This document shows, in pieces, positions 24,301 to 36,300 of a DNA stretch of 64,000 nucleotides. Every line of letters starts with the position of its first letter. Positions within the stretch are counted from its first letter, which is position 1. Made by a program: the position numbers and the translations under genes. Source of the DNA: Cheiracanthium punctorium (Eukaryota > Arthropoda > Arachnida > Araneae > Cheiracanthiidae). The DNA lies in assembly GCA_038373885.1 (NCBI GenBank), contig JAWZYV010012519.1, forward strand, positions 186,001 to 250,000, given 5' to 3'. The notes under the pieces were generated by a model. That model ran no database searches. It saw only the letters and a program-made list of their open reading frames with translations, and was not told where the DNA came from.

Positions 24301-27300
24301 GTTGAAAACTACCTTAATGATTTTGATAATGAATTTTACATTTGTATTTTTTTGTGTTTTTTTGGTGGCTGACATTTTTTTCTGTGGCTGACAAAATTTT
24401 TTTTTGTATAACGATCTTCTAGTTCCCTTAATTAATATATTAACATTAATAAATTTTAACAATTCTAATTTTTTACTAATTTTCTTTTGATTTACAACAA
24501 TCACTACTGGGTAGCCATTTTCTTTTGGAGTCGGTACGATCCCGGCAGATACATGCGTTCCCGCGTCTTTGACGTTGCCAGATTCAAGGAACAAGAATTT
24601 TTACGGCCGTTCACGATGTGTTTTACATCTTGCAAATAATTTATAAGGAGTTATTAAATTCAAGTGGAAGTGCAAAGAATATTCGTTTACTAAAATATAC
24701 ACATCGTTATCTACAAAGTAATTTTTAGAGGCCGTAATTACGAAGTCAATAAAGAGTGCTGACTTAAACATCAACTCCATGGCCAACATTTCGCTGCAGC
24801 AATCGAAGTCTGAGTACGAGAGTGTGATGATGGCTATAAATATCTGCACGAGAAGCGGCGTCTCTCTCTCCTGTTCCTACTGTGGTCTAGACTACCCCTG
24901 CTGTATTTTTTTTCCCAGATAGACGACTGGGGCGATGGCACCAATGGACGGCGTCTTTGGAAGGATTGTGGACAATAAGACTTGAGTGAAAAAATTCCTA
25001 GGAGGGCCCTCCCATCTTTAACCCATGGATAATTTTTTTTTTTTTTTTATGCATGCTTACTTTTACTAATATATTTTTTGGTCAGCCACTTTATTTTTTT
25101 TTGTGACATGAGGGTTTAAGTAGGAAATGTAAGCTAATTATTAAATGGGTAGTAAGAGGCATTAATATGTGATATTTTCTGGTAATATTGTTTAATTTGA
25201 TTAATATGGGGTTTATAAAGATCAATCGTAATAAATTTTTGTAGTCTTTGGACTAAATGAAGTAGATGTTTAAAGATTGGGTTCTAGTGTGCCTCATGTG
25301 AATTGTTTTGGTATGTTCGGCAAAAGGTATTATGTTGGAAGATAATTGTAATTTAGTAAAATTTGTCAAGCTAAAAGTTATGTTAGTGCATTATATTCTA
25401 GAAATTAGCAAAATATGTGAAAAAGTTGGGCAGATTTAAGATTATAGTTCCTTAAGATCGCTTGTAAATACATTGTTAAGAGATAGCTGGTGCTCCAGGT
25501 GTTTAAATGTATTATAATTGTTTATTGTTAGTGTTAATAAATGAACTGTTCAACTTTCCTTGAGTTTATTTCTTTTGTTTGTGTGCATTTTCTTTTTCAC
25601 TCGAACTTTATAGGGTTTTGCAGGAATTTAGATATAACACCAACGATTTTGTACAGCTTTTTAAATCTATACGATCACTAAGCCATTTTAAGTTTATTTT
25701 TGTTGCTTTATTGAATCTATTTGTATTTCAGAAATTTAAGGAAATGGTTTATTTTACGGCACCTCCTTTTGAACGGCCAAAGAATTTTAAAAGTTAATTT
25801 ACTTAAAATGAAGTCAAATTTTGAGATATTAAAATAAGTCAACAACACAAGTATATTTTTTAAACCCAACACCATAATACCTTCCTGTCTTCACCTCTAG
25901 AGCTCATTTTTGGTTTCGGAACTGCGCAATTCATACGCAAAGTGTTGTTATAAAGTCTTGTGTCGTCAGATTCACGAAGGTTTAGTGGTTTGGTTAGTTT
26001 TTTTTATTTTGATGTGAGTTAAGGTTCAGTAAAATTTTAGATAATTTTATATGTAAATATATATTATTAGCAATTTATTAAATTGTAAAAGCAATTGCTA
26101 TAGATGAAGAGTGTGAAAATGAAAGAATAAGGCAATATTTAAATGAGGAACTTTCAGATAATGACGAGTTGGAACATGCAGAGCTGCATGATACACTGTT
26201 CGTAGAAAGTGATGAATGTGAAGAAGACAATGTAGAACGAGAATATGTAGAGAGCACGGATGACACTGACGCAGATCCTGATTATGAGGAAGAAAATAAT
26301 TATACTGATGATACTGAAGAATATTATTATCCTCCCCCTATTACTAGGAAGAGAAAACAAAGACACCGTGATAGTCGTCCTTCAGCTATTCAGACTTCCC
26401 CCCAGACAGTCCCCATTCTTGATGATATTCAATTTGCTGACAACAGCCTAAATGCAACTGACGAAGTACCGGTCACTGACATCTTACCTGCTGATGATGC
26501 AGTGCTTATAACTGACAATCTCTCCGCTGATGGTGCCCTTTCTGCTGCTGACGCAGTGCCTGCAGCTGGCAACCTCCCTGTTGATAGTTCCTTACCTGCG
26601 TCTGATGCAGTGCCTGCAGCTGTCAACCTCCCTGCTGATGGTTCCCTACCTGCTGCTGACGACGTGCCTGCATCGGACAACCTCCCTGGTGATGGTGCCG
26701 TATCTTCTGATCCCCATATAATTCTTCTTCGGGAGCGTGTGGTGCAGGCTAAAAATAATCATGTTTGGTTGACGCGTCCAAAGCCACATAATGTTCGTAC
26801 TCCAGCGAGAAATATTATTCTTTGTAGAAGGAAAGTTCTTGGCCAGGCAAAATATGCAAATACTGCACAAGAATGTTTTAGGGAAATGTTGAACAAAATA
26901 GTAACTGAAACTAACGCAGAAATGAATAGAGTGAGAATGAACTGTGCCAATCAAACTAGTACCACATCTCCTATAAATGACGAAGAAATGCTAGCTTTTC
27001 TTAGACTGCTGGTGAACACAGCTTTTTCTAAGGACAATCATTTGGCTTCCAGAGAATTGTTTGACCTGCAGTGGACTGGCACTCGATATAAGAGTGTAAT
27101 GAGTAGTTCCAGGTTTGATTTTATTTTGTGCTGTCTGTGATTTGATGATAGAGCTACTCTCTTTGAAAGGAAGAAAATTGACCCTTTTGCACCAATCAGA
27201 GAGCTTTGGGAAATGTTTAACAATTGTCGATCAAAGTACAGTCCAGGGTCATATGTTACAGTGGACGAGCAACTGTTAGCGTTTCGTGGAAAATGTTCAT

Positions 27301-30300
27301 TTCGGATGTACATTCCGAACAAGCCTTCCAAATATGGTTTGAAAATTGTAGTAGCATGTGATACAAACACTAGCTACATGATAAATGGTATACCACATGT
27401 TGGGAAGAAGACTCAAACTGGAGGGTTACCCGTATCTGAGTTTTTTGTAAAGGAACTCACCACTTCTATTCATGGAACCAACAGAAATACTACTACTGAT
27501 AACTGGTTCACCAGCGTACAGCTGGCTGATGATCTTTTGAAGCCTCCCTACAAATTGACACTTGTCGGTACAATCTGTTTGAACCGGAAAGGGGTTCCAA
27601 GTAATGTGCTTTCTAACAAAAGAGACAGACCAATAAATAGCTCATTATTCTTATTCGACAATAATAAAACTTTAGTGTCATTCAAACCAAAAAAGGATAA
27701 GACTGTTACCCTACTATCCACTATGCATAGCACTGCACAGGTAAATCCGAGTTCGAAGGAACCTGAAATCATACATTGTTATAATGCAACAAAGGGTGCC
27801 GTAGATACAATGGACCAGATATGCAACAACATGTCTTGCAGCAGAAAAATGCAGCGCTGGCCATTGTGTGTATTCTTCGGAATGCTGGATATCAGTTTTT
27901 TGAATACCTATGTCATTCACTGCTTAAGCAGCTTCACAAATAACAAAACACCAAGTACACGAAAGGCATTCATGAAAGAACTTTGTGTGGGTCTAACAAA
28001 TCCTCACATGCAGACCTGTTTGCAATCAACCTCACTTCGTAAAAACTTACGGGTGATAATTTCCGAAAATCTCGGGTTGCCAATAAATGCCAACTGTCCT
28101 GTAGTCCCAGGGGCAAGAAAAATTTGTTATTTTTGTCCTTCAGCCAAAAGAAGAATGACCACCAACTACTGTAATCACTGCCACAACGCAATGTGTGGTG
28201 AGCACAGAGCTATGTGCTGTGTAAACTGCGATGAAAACTAAAGAAATGAACAATTTTGGAATTTTTTACTAATCCACCTAACCAAGATATATTGTTAACA
28301 TGTTTTTTTTATTAATATTATTTCATATATATTCTACTGTAGTTTTGGATAATGTTATATAATACAAAACACTACAAAATCATTTTTGTCTAATTTTTTT
28401 CTTTAGATCATATTTTAATTTTTTTTTCAAAAACCTATGGCTGAATAATGATTCTCTAATTTTTATTTTTGTAGCAAAAAAAGCAAATAAAATATACTAA
28501 TAATGTATAGAAACAATGCTACACAATGCCATATTCCAAATTTCGAAACACACAAAATTGAAATAACAAAGAAAAAAAAAACACATGGCGTCGTCAAAAT
28601 TACGAAGGTTTAGTTACAACTTCATTATGAAATTAGTTTAGTAATCCAGGGTTAAATTGCATGTACTGTATTATATGAATCTGAATTTTAGATTGTTCAA
28701 AGGACTAAAAGTCCGCAAGAGATACGAGAAGAATATGAGCAGCTAGTTAAAGAGAGAGAAGAAAGAAGGCTTCAACAAAGGACAAATCCAAGAGTAAGAT
28801 CATCTTCTCTGTGTTTTAGAGATATCTATATTTAGAATAGGGTTATTAAAAGAATTCTAACAAAATAAACTTTCATGAATTTTAAATGAATATTCAATGT
28901 GTAGCAGAATTTCTAACTGTCCTTCTTATTACAATTATATCCTTGTTTTTGCATACTTTTTTTTTTTTAGAAAGTCCTCTAAATTTCAATTCAAAATTAG
29001 AAATTTTAATGAAAAAATTCTCACAAAAAAAGCTTTTTATCACTGTTGAAATCAATGAATGTCGAAGATGATTTTCACGCTTTTGCTTCTCTTCCTCTGA
29101 ATACACCCACAAACTTCATTTAGTAAACCTGCAGAACTGATGCTAGGAAGTTGTGCTAATAAAGATGTGGCACATTATTTTGTTGCAATTTCAAAGCCAT
29201 TTGAAGAATATTAAACATATTCCTGGAAAAAACTTTGCTATCCCCTCTTACAAAACAGAAATGTATAAATCAAATAACAAGATGAATAGCATAATATATA
29301 AATGATAGTTATGATAATAATCTGAGAATGTAAGCTATCTTAATGACTGTGTAAAAGATTTTCTTATTGTACTGAAGATTAATTAAATTAACTTTTATGC
29401 ATACAAAAAATGTGAAAAACTAATCTACACACAATTTTACATACTTTAGCAACTTCCTTCTACTTTTAGCTAATTTATTTTAAAATTATTTGTATAGTTC
29501 AATTTCTATACTTTTATTCTTTTAACTGTAGGGTACTCTAAGTGTTGGAGTCAATGCAACAGACTTGTTTGAAACTTACGAATTTGAGGGGTAAGCATTT
29601 TCATTTTATTATTGTGCATTCATTTTTGTGTGAATAAAGGAATGAAGAAACATGTAATGCAAGCATTTTTTAAATTCATTTGGCAGAGTCATCACTGAAC
29701 TTTTTCATCTTTTAAGGCAATTAAAAATGTTTACATGGAAGGGGTACTCAGCTTCTGAATTGAAGACTGTATCACCTGCAGTAGTTTGAAAAAACTATAT
29801 TTAGGTTTATATTAAAAAGAACTATTGATTAATAAAAATTAAATGTGTTTTAAAAATGCATTTTCAAGATTGATTAGTCCCAATAATATTGTCATCATAA
29901 TTGGCCAGGAAGTTCACAATGGACCAGTGCCTTTTCTGAATTTTCTCCCATTTAATTTTATTTTTGACACCTGTGTAACTAGAAAGTTAGGACTTCACTG
30001 AGTCCACCTATCGTGGTCTGGGTTTATTTATTTTTTTTTTCTGTATATCAATGGCCTATGAAGAAGAATTTTGTTCACTGTGGAATCATCATCCATTCTG
30101 ATTATATGAATTGCTCAGTTCATGGTTAATTTTGATAAACTTCATGATGCCTGGTTTACTATAGATTTTATATAACTCAGAATTATATCTTCAAAAAATG
30201 TTTGTTTATATATCACCAAGTATGCCCGCAGAATTTTTTGTTAAAAAATGACTGTTTTCACTTTTTCTCAACACTCTCACTTTTTCATCTTCCATGGTCA

Positions 30301-33300
30301 GAATCCAGGTCTCTGAGCTGTAAGTAAGTAATGGTCTGATTAATGTCTAATAAAAATTTTGTAATTCTTGATAGTAATGGAGATTTAATACATCGATCCA
30401 TAAAAGGCATTGTTAGCATGCATTAGATGATTTGAAATATTGACAATGTTATTGTCATTAGTGACTTTAGATCCACAATAATAATGTAATAGTAAAAATA
30501 TACTTGTTTAACAGCGAAAAACAGATTAAAAAATATTTTTTTTTAGTCTTGTAAGTTTATATGTATCCCTTGAATGCATTGATTGGATTATTAGAATTGT
30601 TTATTATACTAATATGATTTGAGGCAACATAAAATGTGTGAATTGTAGAATATTCATAAACATCAATTCTTTTATAATTAAATGCGCTATGTTTATAAAT
30701 ATCTGCTTTCTAAACATTTATTTTTTTTATTTTAATTATTTATTATATTTTTTAAATAGATTTATAAACTGTTTTAATTTTGAAATATGCATTTATTTTC
30801 TTACTATTTTAAAACATTTTCTGTGGAAAAAAATCTGTTTAAAAAAATATTTTTTTGCTATTCATTTTGTAAATAATTTTGTAGTTGAGATAAACATTAT
30901 ATGTATAATAACAATAGGATGAGCTAATCAAGTTTCATTGGTGAAATATCTTGAGTGCATAAATAAATGTATTGGGCTTCACATCTAAAATATTTTTCTA
31001 AACTGCTTTCTTCTAAAATGACATTTCTTTACAGATACATGTAATTTATTAATTCAAATATGTGTCTTTGCATAGCATGCATATTTGAAGATGCAATATT
31101 ACATCTGTCAACTGTTCATGAGTTCATTTTTATGTTTTAGATTCCCCATTATTGAAGTAAGTTCGATGTCAATCTCACAGTCTGTTGAAGCTCCTTTAAC
31201 TCTATCTGACACTCTCACTTTAAATGGAAGTCTCAACACCCAAAATGGTACTGGCACTGGAAACGTTTCATGCACATTTCGGAGAGTTCTATCTACTAAG
31301 TCATGGATGGAGGCAAGTTTTATTGTTTTGTTGTTTAAAGCATATTTTTGCTATTTTATTTGCAATTTGTTGCAGATGACACCTGATGAGCATTGTAGCA
31401 GTTCAAATATTCCAATTCCTTTATGTACATTGTTTCTTGGTGTTTGATATTTCATAACTTGTAGGTTCATGATATAATGATTGTTTCAATTGAACTATTT
31501 AGATTGTATACTTCCTATTTAACTATATGTACTTTAAACTATATATATATATATATGTGTGTCTGTATTTAGCTGTAAATCTTTTCAAAGGTCTGACTTT
31601 ATTTTTCAAATTGGACTTTTTACATAGAGGATCATCCTGAAAATTTATTATTGTTATTATTTTTTAGTATATGGCCCTTATAAAATATATGACTGTAACG
31701 TGAAATTCGGCAAACGGAATTGTCACATACAACCCGGATACGTAAAGTGGAAGTTCTCTGTGTTGTGCGCTAAAAGTGAATTAACTTTGGGAATACATTA
31801 ATGTAGAACAGCATGAAGCAGACAAAATTTAACCTCTTGTAAAAATATATATATAGTCAGACGGAGATAACAAGGGAAAATAAGAACCAAGTTTAAAACT
31901 CTTACCCCATACGGGTTGAACACTCATATGCTGGAATCTGTCAGAAACTCCCTCTCAAAAAACAATATAGAGGACACGTGACTCGGACTTACATTGAAAC
32001 CCACAGCTTTATTTTTATACAGCCATCAATTACAAATTATTTTGTCTACTTAGTACTAGAGATCTCCATCTCCGAAAATAATTATATATTATTCTAGTTT
32101 ACTAAATCATAATGCTTAAAAGGTAAAATTTAATTCATTTTAGTTAAATTGCGGCCAGATCAAGTTAGATTTTTTTTTTTTTGGTCAGTCATATAACGTG
32201 GATAGGACTAATCAATGGGGACTCCAGGACCCATGCGAAAAAGGAGACCAACGTTGAAGCATCTTTTGAAAAGAAACGGGCAGTAGTGGAATGCGAAGTC
32301 GTGTGTCAGGAAAAAATATCCCCTTTCCAGCAACCCCCACTCCTAGAGCATGCCAACGCGACCAAGCATCGTCAGTATGTGGTAGGGTTAGAGAGGCGCT
32401 TCAGGGGAAAGCCATCATATCATCGGAGGAGCGCCGCTGAGCTGGTTCATGGCACACATCCCCATGGTTGGTGGGAGAAAACGGCAGGCGAAATAGAAGA
32501 TTGCATTTTGTGATTATCGCCGTCCAATTGGAATGCTTCCACGTGGTCCCAGCAGTCATGTTGATTAGTTGAAATATTTTTATGAACATAGAGTACTTAT
32601 TTTATAGTTTAATTAAAACCAACTTGGGGACAGATCATGCCAAAGTTATTTTAATATCTTAAGAATTATTTAACAAGTTAGAGTTTAATATTTACAGGGG
32701 TTTTCAGTTAAATGAAAACATGTGGTCATATTTATGCCACAATGACAGAGAAAGTAACTACATTAGTAAACTTTTTCTAATTAGAAATATAATGATAAAA
32801 TCTCTTTCATACACATGATGAGTACATAACCAAGTACAGTGGTAATTATTCTTACTAATAGTCATTTTCTCATCTTTCATCTCCTTGCAAACCCAGAATA
32901 AAAGTGTCACAGCTCAGTGACATAACTACTGTAACAAAAAGGAAGTTTGCAAACATTGTTCAAATTTAAATCATGATTGCTCAAATGAATTACTCTTGTG
33001 AGTGATACCAGATATATCAATCTTGTCATAATATGTATCTTATTATATAATACATTGACATAGCTGCCAACTCTTCCGGTTTTATCGGAAGATTTTCCAC
33101 CACTAATTTTTACTGACCAATTTAAGCTTAAAATAAGTCCAAATTTTTTATGCCAAATAGAACTGTTTAAAAATTGTGGTGGAAAATCTTCCGATAAAAA
33201 CGGAAGAGTTGGCAGCTATGCATTGATCATAGTATGATGATTGATGTTACATAAGTATAATCTACTAACATATATCATAAATGTGCTATCTAATGCCTTC

Positions 33301-36300
33301 CCCCCCCCCCCCCCCCAATTTGACTGGTAGTTTTTCAGATCAGAGAATTCAAACATGCAAATTCTTCAACTTTATGTTCTAGATAGTTATTCTATCCTTC
33401 TGTGTAAATTTTAAACTGCTTTTATTAATTTTTATTTCTCACGTCCAAATTCCTGTTGAAATGAAGTTTTGTGAAAATTAAATTTTCGATGCTGAAAATT
33501 TTTTTAAATTCTTGTATGTTCCAAGAAATAACTACATAAGAAATAAAAGTGGCCAAATTATTTAAACTGGAACAGAGAGAATACTTATTCTAAAAACTGT
33601 CTTAAACCCTTTATTGTGAAAACATATTAAATGAAACACTTTCTAGTGTCATGATTTTAGATGTGTCAAATAAACTTCTATGCAGCAAATGTCTGACCTT
33701 ATATTTAAGGAAAAATGTTTTTGTCTTTTTTAACTCCATTTAAGAAAGCTTTATTTTATAGAGTATGGAATATTTTTTGTTTGTGGTAGTTTATAGTTAT
33801 TTTCAATAACTTTTAACTTTTATCCTGGTGAATATCTAGAAAAGATTTTTGTACAGTAACATACATATAGTTCCTAAGATCTGGAAAAAAGATTTTGTAA
33901 ATTGTTAATAAAAATAACTGAGGAGATTTATTATCCTAAAAATAAAGTTTATTCTAATCATATTTATTTGTTCAAATTTTAAAAAGATGATTATGTTTTA
34001 TTCCATAAATGCATCACAGCTTGATCATCAGCAGAAAATTTTCCAGGGGTGTCCAAAGATTACTACAACATATGGTTACTATGTTGGAAAGAGAAAAAAG
34101 GGGGGACGTAGCTGTGTCAAGGACATGGCCATGGGCATAGCAGTCAGTTCTTCCGATTTCATCGGGAGATTTTCCACCACTATTTTTAAACAATTCTATT
34201 TTACATTTAAAATTTGGACTTATTTCAAGCTTAAATTGCTGAGGAAAAATTAGTGGTGGAAAATCTTGTGATGAAATTGGAAGAGTTGGCAGCTATGCAT
34301 GTATTTTACGTGAATATGTGTACTTTAGTAGTAACATTTTCTTTGAGTTTCATTGGGTTCAGGAAATGTCTATAAAGTCTGGTGTTGATATAGACGTGAG
34401 TACACCCATTTGCATAGGTTTGGGTGCCCCAACTGCAGATGTACTAACGCCGTCATGTATCTGCTCATATGGCTTTATTCTTTTATGCTCCTGGCACCAT
34501 TTCACTCTGTCATATGGTGTTTTATGGGTATCACTGTATTACTCTTGAAAAGCCCTTTCCAACCATAAGCATTCTCTATATTTTTATTTGGCTTTCTGAC
34601 AAATATAGGCCGACACTATATTATTTATTTTAATTTTTTACATTAACACTATGTATTCACTATAACTATTTCACACTAATGTTTTCTATACACAATCAAT
34701 AACTCTTGATGAGAGCTGATGATTGAAAGACAAAGAAATGTTCCATCTTCTCCCAGTCAAAATGTATACTAAACAAACATTATATGATACTGCAAAATTA
34801 CCAAGATGGTAGTGCTTCCCCCTCTGCCACTAGCATTGTGTCACAGTCCTCACTCAACATAACAAATTCTTTGATCCTTTAGCTATGGAGTGGTGTAATT
34901 AAAGTTTAGATGTAGATGATAGATATTTAGCTGCAACATCAAACTATCTCCCAATTTTATCAGTTTTCTGAATTGCCTCCCACTATAGAAACCAATTTAA
35001 AGGCTTATTCACATAAAAAAATCTGATGTGTCCAACACATGACTTCCTTGCACGTCCATTAGATCAAAAATATTTTCGACGCACTTCCTCTAAATTTATT
35101 TGTTTGAAAGAGATAAAATATCAATAATAGTAAGGTTTAGCGATTTCTAGCCAAATATTTCGATATCGCCAAGCTGAGTTCAATTTGAAAGATTTCCTTC
35201 TGACACTTTATTTGGCGATATTTCACCAAAAGCCGACAAACTTGAGATAGTCAGCGAGATTTTGGGGATAGCCAAAGTAGTCATTGACCACAGACTTTCA
35301 ATGAATTGAATGCATCTATACACCTCAATGTATTTAAAGTCATTTGGCTCACCATGTAAATAAATTCTCAGTCGATTGCTGTCAAAAAAGATATTGAAAA
35401 CAGTTAGATATTACAATAGTTCTAAATACAAAGTTAAAAAATCTACGGGTTAAAGTTTTAGAGTTATACAAAATAGGAAATAATTTTTGGCGCCAAATTT
35501 GGCGATATTTCGGCGAAACTCGTCAATGTCGACGACATTTGGCGAGATTTTAAACATAAACCAAACAATGACAGATTATCGCCAAATTTGGCGATATTTC
35601 GCCAAAACTCACCAAGAACGATGACAAATGGCGATACTTTGGGCATGGACCAAATGACTGACTATCGCCAAATTTGGCGATATTTCGCCAAAACTCGCCA
35701 AGGTCGAGGACAGACGGCGAGATTTTGGGTATGTACCAAACAATGACTGTCTACAGTTATATTATAATGAAGATGTCCATAGACATTAAGGTACTGAAAT
35801 TCTTTTCGGTGGTCCTGTAAATAAACTCTCCAGTAGATTGGAACCAAAAATCGAGATGCACAACTAGATGTTACAACATTCTTATATATGAAATTTCATA
35901 ATAGTTTTTGAGATTTGAGAGTTAAATATGCACACACGTACACCAAAAGTCGCCAAGCTTGGCGACTATTGGCATAGTTCTTGAGGGAGGCACGTGACCG
36001 TGGTCGGACCATTACCTAACTTATGTGGTAGGACGGTATTATGCTTGAAATGGATGAATGCCCCTAAAATTGCTATTGACCGTAATGTATTGGAAATCTT
36101 TTCAGTGTTCCTGTAGCAGAACTATAAATGATAAAGACAGTTTTTTTAATGGAGAAATTCATTTTCTAACTCTTTACAGCATATATCACTTCTGAGTCGT
36201 TTGAAATAGCCCAATACCTCTAAAAAACGCTTTGATGAATTTCGGCCCATAGAGCGTAATGTATTTCGAAAATTTTGGGCGGTCCTGTAGATAAACTATT

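Larger units (their letters stand above)
23908..28651 (+). mobile_element. piggyBac-family transposon
   Basis: It is flanked by TTAA at 23904-23907 and 28652-28655, with CCCCCC at the left end and AGGG at the right. A subterminal repeat is inverted between the two sides (ATAACTAAACTTTCGTAAAT at 23914 and its relative at 28586-28617). It carries a plus-strand transposase. The 2.1-kb region before the transposase is long for piggyBac and may include older inserted sequence. It lies in DNAJC11 intron 3. Confidence 0.8.

Noticed and set aside
24253..24594. 113-codon minus-strand open frame as a gene.
   Set aside because: Lysine- and isoleucine-rich AT-driven sequence within the piggyBac element, with no motif.
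26169..26954. Several overlapping open frames on both strands in the piggyBac N-terminal region.
   Set aside because: They are shadows of the repetitive acidic coding region in other frames.
32181..32513. 110-codon open frame as a gene.
   Set aside because: No recognisable domain, no homologue recalled, and it lies in an intronic insert of likely mobile origin.
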